Shown here piece after piece: positions 37,518 through 47,013 of a stretch of 64,000 nucleotides of DNA. Source of the DNA: Polymorphobacter fuscus. GTDB lineage: Bacteria > Pseudomonadota > Alphaproteobacteria > Sphingomonadales > Sphingomonadaceae. The stretch lies in assembly GCF_011927825.1 (NCBI RefSeq), contig NZ_JAATJI010000001.1, forward strand, positions 1,488,001 through 1,552,000, read 5' to 3'. The position numbers and the translations under genes were made by a program. Numbering within the stretch: position 1 is the first letter of the stretch; each line of letters begins with the position of its first letter. A model generated the notes under the pieces. The model had not been told where the DNA came from and did not search any database. It was given only the letters and a program-made list of their open reading frames with translations.

Positions 37518-39077
37518 ATGTCCGGAAGCGCTGTGACCGCCACCGTCACCCATTTGTGGCGCATGCTGGTCTGGGGCCGGGCGCTGGCCCGCCACGGCGC
37601 GCTGCGGCCCTTTGAATCGCCGAAGGTCCCGCTCGGCATTCGCGCTGTCGCGCGCATTGCCCGGGTCGGCACCCGGGCGCCCGTTACCCCCGATTTCGCC
37701 GCCGGCCTTGCCGCCGTCGGCCCGGCCGCAGTCAAGCTCGGCCAGGCGCTGGCGACCCGGCCCGATCTCATCGGCCCCGAAGCGGCGCTCGATCTCGTCC
37801 GCCTGCAGGATTCCCTGCCACCCCTGCCGTTCAGCACGATGGAGGCGGTGCTCAACGCCGCCTATGATGGCGACTGGCGCACCCGTTTCCAGGCGATCGA
37901 GCCGGTGCCTGTCGGCGCCGCGTCGATGGCGCAGGTTCACCGCGGTGTCACGACCGAAGGCCGCCGCGTCGCCATCAAGATGTTGCGCCCGGGGATCGAC
38001 GCCGATCTGGCGCGCGCCATCGACACCTATGAATGGGCGGCTGGCCATATCGAGCTGCTCGGCGGGGAATTCGAACGGCTGCGTCCCCGCGCTGTCATCG
38101 CCACCTTCAAGGGCTGGACCGAGGCCGAGCTCGACCTGCGCCGTGAAGCCGCCTCGGCGTCCGAACTTGCCGAGGCCGTCCAGGCCGAACCCGATTTCGT
38201 CGTGCCGGGGATCGACTGGTCGCGCTCCTCGCGCCGCATCCTTGTCATCGACTGGATCGACGGTATCAAGATGAACGATTCGGCGGCACTGGCAGCGCTC
38301 GATTTCGACCGCCGCCGGCTCGCCATGGTGCTGGTCAACGGCTTTCTTGCCCAGGCGATCGCGCAAGGGTTCTTCCATGCCGACATGCACCAGGGCAATC
38401 TGTTCGTCATTCCCCCGGCCGATGGCAGCGACCACGCCAAGCTCGCCGTGATCGACTTCGGCATCATGGGCCGGATCAACCGCCGCGCCCGCATGTACCT
38501 TGCCGAAATCCTGCATGGCCTCGTCACCGGCAATTATGCCCGGGTCGCGGAAATTCATTTCGAAGCCGGCTATGTGCCGCCGCACCATAATGTCGGCGCC
38601 TTCGCGACCGCGCTGCGGGCTGTCGGTGAGCCGATCCGCGGCAAGCGCGCAAAGGACGTCAACATCACCCAGTTGCTCGACGGCCTGTTCGCCATCACCC
38701 GCAGTTTCGACATGCAGGTCCAACCGCACCTGCTGCTGCTGCAAAAGACCATGGTGATGGTCGAAGGCGTGGCGTTGACGCTCGACCCCCATGTCAACAT
38801 GTGGGAGGTCGCCGAACCCTATGTCCGCGACTGGGTCCGCGACGAAATGGGGCCCGAAGCAATCATCGCCGATTCGATTGTCGAAAATGTCCGCGCCCTG
38901 GTGCAATTGCCGCGGCTGTTTCGCCAATATGTCGCTGCGCACCCCGTGCCGGGGGCAGCGCCCGAAGGCCCGGCGTTGCCGCCGCTGCCGACACGGCGCC
39001 GCGGCACCGGCTGGTCAACGCCGTGGCTGTTGCTCGCCAGCGGCGCCGGCGCTGCGGCGGTCTGGCTATTGGGGTGA
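37518..39077 (+). CDS. ubiB: Ubiquinone biosynthesis regulatory protein kinase UbiB
   Basis: Atypical ADCK/ABC1-family kinase-like ATPase needed for ubiquinone synthesis at the inner membrane. Seen: KxGQ motif AAVKLGQALATRP near residue 80, the Ala-rich nucleotide loop PVGAASMAQVHR, catalytic-loop HADMHQGNLFV and metal-binding VIDFGIMGR, then C-terminal membrane segments (WLLLASGAGAAAVWLLG). Length is about 519 residues. The exact start is uncertain: ATG 37518 is used, while GTG 37533 has a better GGAAG site and TTG 37494 is unlikely. The last 12 bp overlap the convergent OmpA-like gene. Confidence 0.92.
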   Translation: MSGSAVTATVTHLWRMLVWGRALARHGALRPFESPKVPLGIRAVARIARVGTRAPVTPDFAAGLAAVGPAAVKLGQALATRPDLIGPEAALDLVRLQDSLPPLPFSTMEAVLNAAYDGDWRTRFQAIEPVPVGAASMAQVHRGVTTEGRRVAIKMLRPGIDADLARAIDTYEWAAGHIELLGGEFERLRPRAVIATFKGWTEAELDLRREAASASELAEAVQAEPDFVVPGIDWSRSSRRILVIDWIDGIKMNDSAALAALDFDRRRLAMVLVNGFLAQAIAQGFFHADMHQGNLFVIPPADGSDHAKLAVIDFGIMGRINRRARMYLAEILHGLVTGNYARVAEIHFEAGYVPPHHNVGAFATALRAVGEPIRGKRAKDVNITQLLDGLFAITRSFDMQVQPHLLLLQKTMVMVEGVALTLDPHVNMWEVAEPYVRDWVRDEMGPEAIIADSIVENVRALVQLPRLFRQYVAAHPVPGAAPEGPALPPLPTRRRGTGWSTPWLLLASGAGAAAVWLLG

Positions 39078-40043
39078 CGGCGCCGCCGGGGGCGCAGCCC
39101 CCGGTGCCGTCCCGATCAGCGTGTCGATGACCCGCACATCGACCCGGCGGGCATTGGTCAGGGTGGTGCCGGCGTCGGTGGTCTCTGCCGGCTTTTCGAG
39201 CGTGACGGCGGCTTCGGGCAGCCCCGATCGCACCAGCACGGTGCGCACCGCGATGGCGCGGTTCTTCGACAATTCGGCGTTCATCGCCGCATCGCCGCGC
39301 GGGTCATTGTATCCCGACACGGCGAGCGTGCTGCCCGGATGGCTGTCGACATAGGCCTTGAGCGCGGCCGCCGCGGGCGCGATTTCCGGCGTCACATCGG
39401 TCTTGGCAGTTTCGAAATAGACCGAAACGAACGGCTTGCCGTCGACATTCTCGCTGACCAGTCCGGCGCCTTCGGGGACGCCGGTAGCCAGCGGCGCCGC
39501 CACGGGCACGATCGCCTCGGCAACAATCACCGGCTCCGGGCGGCCGAGATAGGACAGCAGCAGCGCCCCGCCGACGACCAGGACCGCAAGCGGCACATAA
39601 TCCCCCCAGCCCGTCACAGCGACGCCGCGATGATCATGGTCGCCGGCGGTGGCCACCGGCGGAATTGCGGCAAAGGCCAGCGGCGCGGTCGAACGGGTCG
39701 CCGCAGCGGCGATGCCGGCGTCGGCTCCGAACACCCCCGACCGGCCGAAATGCTCGGCAAGCAGATAATAGACGGTGACGCGATTGCGGGTGCGGTCGCC
39801 GTTCATGCGCTGGCCGACGGCGGCGATGGCCGCATCGAGCGCTGCATCGCTGTCGGTCAACGCCAGCTTCTTCTTCAGATAGTTTTCGCGGACCCGGTCG
39901 GTTTCGGCGGGGTCGCTGAACGACACCAGCGAACCGTCGGTGCTCTGCAACGCGATGCCGCAATATCGCACGATCGCGGCGATGACGCCGTCATCAGCGT
40001 CGGGTGAGTAAATTTTGACGTCGCTCGCCCAATCTTCGGCCAT
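39066..40043 (-). CDS. DUF2853 domain fused to an OmpA C-terminal-like domain
   Basis: Probable envelope protein with a peptidoglycan-binding end. Residues 1-105 match the small DUF2853 family, normally a free protein of about 110 residues (WASDVKIYSPDADDGVIAAI, then RNRVTVYYLLAEHFG). One membrane segment follows (YVPLAVLVVGGALLLSYLG, about 150-168), then a periplasmic OmpA-like domain with FETAKTDVTPEI, VSGYNDPRGDAAMN and LSKNRAIAVRTVL. Length is 325. The start ATG has a strong GGGGGGAGG. DUF2853 has no known function; the topology suggests it sits in the cytoplasm. The fold assignments are from recognisable motifs, the role is unknown. Confidence 0.8.
   Translation of the reverse strand: MAEDWASDVKIYSPDADDGVIAAIVRYCGIALQSTDGSLVSFSDPAETDRVRENYLKKKLALTDSDAALDAAIAAVGQRMNGDRTRNRVTVYYLLAEHFGRSGVFGADAGIAAAATRSTAPLAFAAIPPVATAGDHDHRGVAVTGWGDYVPLAVLVVGGALLLSYLGRPEPVIVAEAIVPVAAPLATGVPEGAGLVSENVDGKPFVSVYFETAKTDVTPEIAPAAAALKAYVDSHPGSTLAVSGYNDPRGDAAMNAELSKNRAIAVRTVLVRSGLPEAAVTLEKPAETTDAGTTLTNARRVDVRVIDTLIGTAPGAAPPAAPSPQ
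39086..39104. repeat. GC-rich hairpin at the ubiB/OmpA-like convergence
   Basis: Arms CCGGGGGC (39086-39093) and GCCCCCGG (39097-39104) with a GCA loop, just past the ubiB stop and inside the 3' coding end of the OmpA-like gene. It could end ubiB transcripts, but lacks a T-tract. Confidence 0.45.
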
Positions 40044-40222
40044 GTGCCGTTCCTCCCCCCGACTCGGTCGCCGCCGCCATGCCAGCCATGCCGCCGGGCG
40101 CCTGAAGTGTACATTTTGTCGCAGGCTAGCCGGCTTTGGCCTGCCAGTAAATACAGCGCGGGGAGGCCTGCCAAGCGACGTCGCTCTATGCCCGACCCGG
40201 CAAACCCGGCTAAGGACGTGCC

Positions 40223-41398
40223 GTGCACGGCAAGACCATCCTCCTCATCGTCGGCGGCGGCATCGCTGCCTTCAAGGCGCTCGAACTGGTCCGCGAGCTG
40301 CGCCGCGCCGGGGCCCGCGTCATCCCTGTCCTGACCGAAAACGGCGCGCGGTTCGTCACCCCGCTGTCCCTCGGCGCCCTTGCCGAGGCGCATGTCCGCA
40401 CCTCGCTGTGGGATCTGGAGGCCGAATCGACCATGGGCCATATCCAGCTCAGCCGCGCTGCCGACCTCGTCGTCGTCTGCCCGGCCACCGCCGATCTGAT
40501 GGCGCGCGCTGCCACCGGCCAGGCCGATGACCTGGCGTCGACGCTGCTGCTCGCCACCGACACGCCGGTGCTGATGGTGCCCGCGATGAATGTGCGCATG
40601 TGGCTTCACCATGCCACGCGCCGCAATATGGGCACCCTGCGCGCCGATGGCGTGCGCGTCATGGACCCCGATGACGGCGAAATGGCGTGCGGCGAGTTCG
40701 GCCCCGGACGGCTGCCGACCATTGCAGCGGTCATGGCCGAAATCGCCGCGCAGTTCGGCACCCGGCCGCTTGCCGGCCGCCACGCACTCGTCACCGCCGG
40801 GCCGACGCACGAAGCGATCGATCCGGTGCGCTTCATCGGCAACAACTCCTCGGGCAAGCAGGGCTTCGCAATCGCCGACGCGCTCGCCGCCGCCGGCGCG
40901 CGCGTCACGCTCGTTGCCGGCCCGGTCGGGCTGCCGACGCCCGCCGGCGTCACCCGTATCGACGTTACCAGCGCCCGCGACATGCTCGCCGCCACCGAGG
41001 CGGCCCTGCCCGCCGACATCGCCGTCATGGTCGCCGCCGTCGCCGACTGGCGGGTGGACGCAGCAGCCGCCAAGCTGAAGAAGTCCGGCGACGCACCGCC
41101 GGTGCTCGCGCTGGTCGAAAACCCCGACATTCTGGCCACCATCGGCCATGCCGCCAACCGGCCCCGGCTCGTCATCGGATTTGCCGCCGAAACCGATGAC
41201 CTGCTCGCCCATGCCGCCGCCAAGCTGGCACGGAAGGGCGCCGACTGGATCCTCGCCAATGATGTCCGCACCGGCGTCTTTGGTACCGACGCCAACCATG
41301 TCCATCTGGTCACAGCTGCCGGCACCGAGGACTGGGGCGCCGCCAGCAAGACCGCCATCGCCGAACAGCTTGTGCAGCGGATCGCCGCTGCCTTCTGA
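40223..41398 (+). CDS. coaBC: Bifunctional phosphopantothenoylcysteine decarboxylase/synthetase
   Basis: Two consecutive steps of coenzyme A synthesis. The CoaC flavoprotein half (1-185) has GGGIAAFKALELVR, the PAMNVRMW signature and ACGEFGPGRLP with the catalytic Cys. The CoaB half has HALVTAGPTHEAIDPVRFIGN, VAAVADWR and KLKKSG. Length is 391. The GTG start lies six bases after AAGGA. dut and the moeB-like gene follow closely, a common alphaproteobacterial order. The 180-bp gap to the divergent OmpA-like gene has a possible TAAATA -10 but no clear -35. Confidence 0.96.
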   Translation: MHGKTILLIVGGGIAAFKALELVRELRRAGARVIPVLTENGARFVTPLSLGALAEAHVRTSLWDLEAESTMGHIQLSRAADLVVVCPATADLMARAATGQADDLASTLLLATDTPVLMVPAMNVRMWLHHATRRNMGTLRADGVRVMDPDDGEMACGEFGPGRLPTIAAVMAEIAAQFGTRPLAGRHALVTAGPTHEAIDPVRFIGNNSSGKQGFAIADALAAAGARVTLVAGPVGLPTPAGVTRIDVTSARDMLAATEAALPADIAVMVAAVADWRVDAAAAKLKKSGDAPPVLALVENPDILATIGHAANRPRLVIGFAAETDDLLAHAAAKLARKGADWILANDVRTGVFGTDANHVHLVTAAGTEDWGAASKTAIAEQLVQRIAAAF

Positions 41399-41419
41399 TC
41401 GCCGCCGTCAGGAATTGTC

Positions 41420-41863
41420 ATGATCGCCATCCCCATCCACATTCTGCCCCACGGCGAAGGCCTGCCGCTGCCGGACTATGCCACCCCCGGCGCTGCCGGG
41501 CTGGACGCTGTCGCTGCCGTCACCGACCCCTATCGTCTCGCGCCTGGCGATCGCTTTGCCGTCCCGCTTGGCTTTGCGATGGCGATTCCGGCCGGCTATG
41601 AGGTGCAGGTCCGCCCGCGCTCCGGCCTGGCGCTCAAGCACGGCCTCACCGTTCCCAATGCGCCGGGGACCATCGACAGCGATTACCGCGGCGAAGTGAA
41701 GGCGTTGCTCGTCAACCTGGGGTCGGAAGCCTTTGTCATCGAACGCGGCATGCGCATCTGCCAGCTTGTCCCGGCGGCCGTCACCCGCGCTGCGCTCACT
41801 CCCGTCGCCAGCCTCGAAGACACCAGCCGCGGCACCGGCGGCTTCGGCTCCACCGGCGTGTGA
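41420..41863 (+). CDS. dut: dUTP diphosphatase
   Basis: Hydrolyses dUTP to dUMP, preventing uracil incorporation. All five trimeric-dUTPase motifs are visible: [30 protein letters not shown] (catalytic Asp), RICQLV and the Gly-rich [10 protein letters not shown] at the end. Length is 147. It begins 21 bp after coaBC and its stop overlaps the next gene start. Confidence 0.97.
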   Translation: MIAIPIHILPHGEGLPLPDYATPGAAGLDAVAAVTDPYRLAPGDRFAVPLGFAMAIPAGYEVQVRPRSGLALKHGLTVPNAPGTIDSDYRGEVKALLVNLGSEAFVIERGMRICQLVPAAVTRAALTPVASLEDTSRGTGGFGSTGV

Positions 41864-42618
41864 ACAGCCTTTCCGACGACGAACTCGACCGTTACGCGCG
41901 CCACCTCGTGCTGCGCGAAGTCGGTGGTCGCGGCCAGGCGCTGCTCAGGGCCGCCAATGTCGCGGTCATCGGCGCCGGCGGCCTCGGCAGCCCTTGCCTT
42001 CTCTATCTTGCCGCCGCCGGCGTCGGCCGGCTGACCGTGATCGACGATGATGATGTCGCGCTCAGCAACCTGCAGCGCCAGGTCCTGTTCACCACCGCCG
42101 ATGTCGGACAGCCCAAGGCCGCGACCGCCGCGGCCCACCTGGCAGCGCTCAACCCGCATGTCACCGTCTCCGCAAGGCCTGTTCGGCTCGACGCCGCCAA
42201 CGCCCGCACCCTGCTGTCGGGTCACAGCCATGCCGCCGATGGCTGCGACAGCTTTGCCACCCGCCTGGCGGTCGCCGACGCGGCGCAGGCGCTCGCCATC
42301 CCGCTCGTCTCGGGCGCCGTCGGCCCGTTCGACGGCCAGGTCGCCACCTTCAGGGGCCATGAACCCGATTTGCCCTGCTATCGCTGCCTCGTCGGTGCCG
42401 CTGTCGATCGCGACGGGCTCAGCTGCGCCGACACCGGCGTCATCGGCGCGCTCACCGGCGTCATCGGCGCGATGATGGCGCTGGAGGTCATCCGCGAAAT
42501 CACCGGCTTTGGCGAAAGCCTTGCCGGCCGCCTGCTGCTCTACGACGCCATGGGCGCGCGCATGCGCACGGTCCGGCTGCCCAAGGATCCGGCGTGTCCG
42601 GGCTGCGGCCTGGCGTAA
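41860..42618 (+). CDS. moeB: MoeB/ThiF/HesA-family adenylyltransferase
   Basis: E1-like enzyme that adenylates the C-terminal Gly of a sulfur carrier (MoaD or ThiS). ATP-binding [11 protein letters not shown] near residue 40, [14 protein letters not shown] with the conserved Asp and Arg, and two zinc CxxC motifs (CYRC near 170, CPGC at the end). Length is 252. The GTG start overlaps the dut stop by 4 bp. No carrier gene is adjacent, so molybdopterin versus thiamine use is undecided. Confidence 0.88.
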   Translation: MNSLSDDELDRYARHLVLREVGGRGQALLRAANVAVIGAGGLGSPCLLYLAAAGVGRLTVIDDDDVALSNLQRQVLFTTADVGQPKAATAAAHLAALNPHVTVSARPVRLDAANARTLLSGHSHAADGCDSFATRLAVADAAQALAIPLVSGAVGPFDGQVATFRGHEPDLPCYRCLVGAAVDRDGLSCADTGVIGALTGVIGAMMALEVIREITGFGESLAGRLLLYDAMGARMRTVRLPKDPACPGCGLA

Positions 42619-42672
42619 ATCCCCGGCACTGGCCCTTGTGGCCCATCGCAACGCCCCTTATCTGGCGCGCCA

Positions 42673-44703
42673 GTGGCCCCTCATTCTCCCCGCCGTCCAA
42701 AGCCGCAAAAGGGACCCGTGATCCGATTTTTCGCGTTCATCGCCAAGGCGGTGCTGCTCGCTGCGGTTGCCGGCGCGCTGGCGCTCGTCGTGGCCGTCGC
42801 CATCGCCTATACGACGCTGCCGGGCTTTGACGAGATGATGCGGTCGCCCAACGGGCAATCGGTCGAAATTCGCGGTGACGACAACAGCGTGCTCGTCTCC
42901 TTGGGCCCCAGCTATGGCGAATGGCTGCCCTATGCCCGCATTCCCGAGACGATGACCGGCGCCATGATCGCCGTGGAGGATCGCCGCTTCTGGATGCACC
43001 CGGGCGTCGATCCCATCGGCATGGCGCGCGCCTTCGTCGTCAACAGCCGCGCCGGCCGCAGCGTCCAGGGTGCCTCGACGATCAGCCAGCAGCTGGCGCG
43101 CAACATCTTCCTGACGTCGAACAAGACCTATGCGCGCAAGGGGCGCGAGCTGATCCTGGCGCTGGCGCTGGAACGCAAGTTCACCAAGGAGGCCTTGCTC
43201 GAACTCTATCTCAACCGCGTCTATTTCGGCGGCGGCGCCTATGGCATCGACGCCGCATCGCGCAAGTTCTTCGGTCATTCGGCAGCATCGCTCAGCCTCG
43301 AAGAGGCCGCGATCATCGCCGGCCTCGTCAAGGCACCGTCGCGCTACGCCCCTTCGGCCGATGCCGAGGCCGCGCGCCGCCGCGCCGACACCGTCATTGC
43401 CACCATGGTCGATTCGGGCGCCATCACCCCGGCCGAAGCCGCTGGGGCCGAAATGGACGTCGTCCGCTTCGCCGCCCAGCCGCGCCAGAACGGCGCCCGC
43501 TATTTCACCGACTGGGTGCTCTCCGAAGTCGAGAACCTGACCGACGAGGCGGTCGAATCGCTCCAGATCGCCACCACGCTCAATCCCGATGGCCAGCGCG
43601 CCGCCGAAGCCGCGATTGCCGCGGAAACCCCGCCCGGTGCGCAAGGCGCGTTGGTCGCGATGGCACGCGACGGCGCCGTCAAGGCGATGGTCGGCGGGCG
43701 CGATTATGTCACCTCCAACTACAACCGCGCCGTCGCCGCCCGCCGCCAGCCCGGCTCGGCGTTCAAATTCTTCGTCTATGCCGCGGCGATCGAAGATGGC
43801 ATCGGCCCCGACGACACGCTTGTCGACCGGCCGACGCGGATCGGCAACTGGAGCCCCCGCAACAGCAACGGCCGCTTCGTCGGCACCGTCACCGTGCGCA
43901 ACGCCTTTGCCCAGTCGATCAACACCGTCGCGGTCCAGCTCGGCCAGCGCGTCGGCTTCGATACGGTGGCCGACATGGCGCGTCGCTTCGGCATCACCAC
44001 GCCCATCGACCGCCGCCCGGCGATGGTCCTTGGCGCATCGGACGTCACGCTGCTGGAAATGACCCAGGCTTACGCCGCCGTCGCCGCCGGCGGGGTGGAA
44101 GCGCGGCCCTATGCCATCACCCGCATCACCACCGGGTCGGGCAAGGTGCTGTACGAGCGCGAGGCCGATGCCCCGCGCGTCATCGTCGCGCCCTATGTGG
44201 CCGCCAAGATGACCGAACTGATGCAGGCGGCGGTGGAAACCGGCACCGGACGCGCCGCCCAGATCGGCCGCCCGCTGGCCGGCAAGACCGGTACTACCAG
44301 TTCGAACAAGGACGGCTGGTTCCTGGGCTTCACCAACGAGCTGACGACCGGCGTCTGGATGGGCCGTGACGACGCGCGCGCCGTCGGCGGCCTTGCCGGT
44401 GGCCGCGCCCCGGCGCGCGCCTTCGCCGCCTATATGGCCCGGGCCGTCGGCGGCACGCCGCCGGCACCGCTGGTGACCGATACCGGCACCGATGCCGCGA
44501 TCATCGAGCCCGACGACCAGGTCTATGGCATCACCGACGATGCCACCGCCCCCGGCGTCAACGACACCGCCGACGGCGCGCCGCCGGTCATCGAGGACCT
44601 GCGGCCGCCGCCGTCGCCGCAGCGGTCGGACGTGCGGTCGGGGATCGACGACCGCTGGCTCGACGAGAAACTCGCCGAACCGCTGCCGCCCCCGCCGCAA
44701 TAG
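42673..44703 (+). CDS. Class A penicillin-binding protein (PBP1A-like transglycosylase/transpeptidase)
   Basis: Polymerises and cross-links peptidoglycan at the inner membrane. After a basic N-terminus (SPRRPKPQKGP) and one membrane helix (about 22-45) comes the GT51 domain with VEDRRFWMHPGVD (catalytic Glu) and QGASTISQQLARN. The transpeptidase domain has the SxxK motif in PGSAFKFF, SxN in QSINTVA and KTGT in AGKTGTTSSNKDGWF. The C-terminus is Pro-rich. Length is 676, shorter than a full PBP1A because no OB insert is evident. GTG 42673 keeps the basic cytoplasmic tail; GTG 42718 has a better AAGGGA site and is a real alternative. Confidence 0.92.
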   Translation: MAPHSPRRPKPQKGPVIRFFAFIAKAVLLAAVAGALALVVAVAIAYTTLPGFDEMMRSPNGQSVEIRGDDNSVLVSLGPSYGEWLPYARIPETMTGAMIAVEDRRFWMHPGVDPIGMARAFVVNSRAGRSVQGASTISQQLARNIFLTSNKTYARKGRELILALALERKFTKEALLELYLNRVYFGGGAYGIDAASRKFFGHSAASLSLEEAAIIAGLVKAPSRYAPSADAEAARRRADTVIATMVDSGAITPAEAAGAEMDVVRFAAQPRQNGARYFTDWVLSEVENLTDEAVESLQIATTLNPDGQRAAEAAIAAETPPGAQGALVAMARDGAVKAMVGGRDYVTSNYNRAVAARRQPGSAFKFFVYAAAIEDGIGPDDTLVDRPTRIGNWSPRNSNGRFVGTVTVRNAFAQSINTVAVQLGQRVGFDTVADMARRFGITTPIDRRPAMVLGASDVTLLEMTQAYAAVAAGGVEARPYAITRITTGSGKVLYEREADAPRVIVAPYVAAKMTELMQAAVETGTGRAAQIGRPLAGKTGTTSSNKDGWFLGFTNELTTGVWMGRDDARAVGGLAGGRAPARAFAAYMARAVGGTPPAPLVTDTGTDAAIIEPDDQVYGITDDATAPGVNDTADGAPPVIEDLRPPPSPQRSDVRSGIDDRWLDEKLAEPLPPPPQ

Positions 44704-44781
44704 CGGCAAAGGCTGCGATCTTGACTCCAACGCCGCGCGCGCCGAATGTAGCAGTCGCTACATAAACGGGAGGCAGCAGCA

Positions 44782-45156
44782 ATGACGACGCCGATCGAAA
44801 CCATCAACGCCTTCATGGCCGCGGTCGCGGTCAAGGATTACGACACGGCGCTGCGGTACATCGCGCCGACCTGCGAATATGACAATGTGCCGATGGGCAA
44901 GGTCGTCGGCCCAGACGGCGTCCGCGCCGTGCTCCAGCCCTTCTTCGCGCCGACGATCGCCAATGAATTCCACATCCTGCGCAGCCTCGCCGATGGCCCG
45001 CTGGTGTTTCTGGAGCGCCTCGATCGTCACCAGCTGGAGAGCGGCTGGGTCGAACTGCCGGTCACCGGCGTTTTCGAAGTCCACGACGGGCTGATCACCC
45101 TGTGGCGCGACTATTTCGACCTCAACACGATCATGTCGAAATGGCCGATGCCGTGA
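44782..45156 (+). CDS. NTF2-like protein, limonene-1,2-epoxide hydrolase type
   Basis: A small cone-shaped NTF2-fold protein of 124 residues; some relatives are epoxide hydrolases, many have no known role. [25 protein letters not shown] opening (here [13 protein letters not shown]), a [14 protein letters not shown] segment and the ending [17 protein letters not shown], where Asp and Arg could form the hydrolase dyad. The ATG follows GGGAGG. Its last 26 bp overlap the queG stop region on the opposite strand. Enzymatic activity is not established. Confidence 0.75.
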   Translation: MTTPIETINAFMAAVAVKDYDTALRYIAPTCEYDNVPMGKVVGPDGVRAVLQPFFAPTIANEFHILRSLADGPLVFLERLDRHQLESGWVELPVTGVFEVHDGLITLWRDYFDLNTIMSKWPMP

Positions 45157-46213
45157 GTGCCGATGGCTGCGGCGCGGACAGGCGTGCCGCAGCCCATGCC
45201 GCCGCATCGGCGACGCCGGCGTCCGCATCGCCGCACAGTGCCAGGACCTGCGGCAACAGCCCCGCATTGCCCGAACTGCCCGCGGCATAGAGGCAATTGC
45301 GCACCATCCGGTCGCGGCCGATGCGTTTGATCGGCGACCCTGAAAACAGCTGCCGGAACCCTGCATCATCAAGCAGCAGCAGGTCGGCAAGCCGCGGCGC
45401 CACCAGCTCCGCGCGTGGCCGGAATGCCATGTCCCGCGCCGCCCGGGCGAAACGGTTCCACGGGCAGGCCGCCAGGCAATCGTCGCAACCATAGATGCGG
45501 TTGCCCATCGCCGCCCGGAATTCGTCCGGCACCGGCCCCTTGTGCTCGATGGTCAGGTAGGAAATGCACCGCCGGGCATCGAGCCGATAGGGCGCCGGAA
45601 AGGCGCCGGTAGGACACGCCTGCTGGCAACGGTCGCACGACCCGCAATGGTCCTTGTGCGGGGCATCGACGGGCAGGGCGATCGTCGTCATCAATGCACC
45701 CAGGAACAGCCAGGATCCCTCGCTGCGGCTGACCAGATTGGTATGCTTGCCCTGCCAGCCCAGCCCTGCCGCCGCCGCCAGCGGCTTTTCCATCACCGGC
45801 GCCGTGTCGACGAACACCTTCAGCGGCTGGTCCGGCACCGCCGCCACCAGCCAGCGCGCCAGCGCCTTCAGCCGCTTCTTGATGGCGTCATGATAATCGC
45901 TGCCGAGCGCATAGATGGAGATGACCCCGGTTTCCGGATGCGCCGCATGGCGCAACGGGTCGAGCCCCGGCGCATAGCGTGTGCCGAGCATGACCACCGA
46001 CCTGACCTCCGGCCACAGCCCGGTCGTGGAGGCGCGGCGGTCGACGGTTTCCGCCATCCAGTGCATGTCGCCATGGCAGCCATCCGCCAGCCATTGCCGC
46101 AACCGCGCGCCGGCCAGCGGCGCCGCATCGGCGGGTGCGATCCCGAAGGCGGCAAAGCCCAGTCGTTCGGCCTCGGCGGCAAGGCCGAGGCGCAGTGCCG
46201 CGTTATCGGTCAA
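45131..46213 (-). CDS. queG: Epoxyqueuosine reductase
   Basis: Final queuosine-synthesis step in tRNA wobble modification: reduces epoxyqueuosine using cobalamin and two [4Fe-4S] clusters. Cysteine clusters are evident: [16 protein letters not shown] (about residue 190) and [13 protein letters not shown] (about 240). [22 protein letters not shown] is the conserved segment before them (read in two parts). Length is 360. The start is TTG at 46213, overlapping the hydrolase stop by 11 bp; no better start keeps the family N-terminus. Confidence 0.93.
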   Translation of the reverse strand: MTDNAALRLGLAAEAERLGFAAFGIAPADAAPLAGARLRQWLADGCHGDMHWMAETVDRRASTTGLWPEVRSVVMLGTRYAPGLDPLRHAAHPETGVISIYALGSDYHDAIKKRLKALARWLVAAVPDQPLKVFVDTAPVMEKPLAAAAGLGWQGKHTNLVSRSEGSWLFLGALMTTIALPVDAPHKDHCGSCDRCQQACPTGAFPAPYRLDARRCISYLTIEHKGPVPDEFRAAMGNRIYGCDDCLAACPWNRFARAARDMAFRPRAELVAPRLADLLLLDDAGFRQLFSGSPIKRIGRDRMVRNCLYAAGSSGNAGLLPQVLALCGDADAGVADAAAWAAARLSAPQPSALTASAIST

Positions 46214-46973
46214 ACTGCCCCAGCCACTCGGCGATCAGCGCGCCGACGCGCAGCTCGGTTGCGCCCCAGAACAACCAATGCCCGGCGCCGGCGATCTCGT
46301 GATAATCAATGGGGCCCGTCAGTTTGCGCGCCGTTGCCCGCGAAATGGCCGGCACCGTGGTCCGGTCCTCCGAACCGACGATGACCAGCGCCGGCTGGCC
46401 CAGCCGCGCATAGTCGACCTTGGTCGCGCCGGTTGCCGAAAGGGTCGGAAGCGTCATTTCGGCCAGCACCCGTCCCGAATCCCACACCAGCTGCGCGATC
46501 TCGGCATCGGCGATATCGGCGGGAACGCCGTTGAAAATGCCCCAGCGCGCCTGGTCGGCGTCGCACAAGGTCGGCTCGCGCCACCATCCCCATTTCGTCA
46601 CCACCCCGGCGACCGTGCGCAGCGTCGAAAATGCCGGCTTCGCCGTCGCCGCCGTCGCCGCGGTGGACAGCAGCACCAGCCCGGCGTGCGGCACTCGCGC
46701 CGCCACGATCTGCGCCAGCATCCCGCCCATCGAATGGCCGATGATCACCGGCGGGCCGGGCATCGCCGCCACTTCGGCGACCAGGAACCGGACATAATCC
46801 TCCACCGTCAACCGGCCCATCTCGGCCGGCGGCGGCAGCGTTGCATCGCGGTCATGCCAAGGCAGCACCGGCGCGCGCGTGACATGGCCTGCCGCCTCTA
46901 GCCGGGCACGCAGCCGGTCGAACGTCGCCGGCGTCGACCACATGCCATGGATGAAGAACAGCGCCCGGGCCAT
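46203..46973 (-). CDS. Alpha/beta hydrolase
   Basis: Serine hydrolase of unknown substrate. Seen: [11 protein letters not shown] (oxyanion His-Gly), the nucleophile elbow GHSMGG near residue 95, [11 protein letters not shown] with the probable catalytic Asp, and GAGHWLFW with the catalytic His. Length is 256 from ATG 46973; an in-frame ATG at 47021 would overlap the malic enzyme stop. It precedes queG on the same strand with an 11-bp overlap, so they are probably co-transcribed, but no functional link is known. Confidence 0.8.
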   Translation of the reverse strand: MARALFFIHGMWSTPATFDRLRARLEAAGHVTRAPVLPWHDRDATLPPPAEMGRLTVEDYVRFLVAEVAAMPGPPVIIGHSMGGMLAQIVAARVPHAGLVLLSTAATAATAKPAFSTLRTVAGVVTKWGWWREPTLCDADQARWGIFNGVPADIADAEIAQLVWDSGRVLAEMTLPTLSATGATKVDYARLGQPALVIVGSEDRTTVPAISRATARKLTGPIDYHEIAGAGHWLFWGATELRVGALIAEWLGQFDR

Positions 46974-47013
46974 CAGCCCGCCGCGTCCATCGCAAAGGCC
47001 AGGACCAGCGGCA

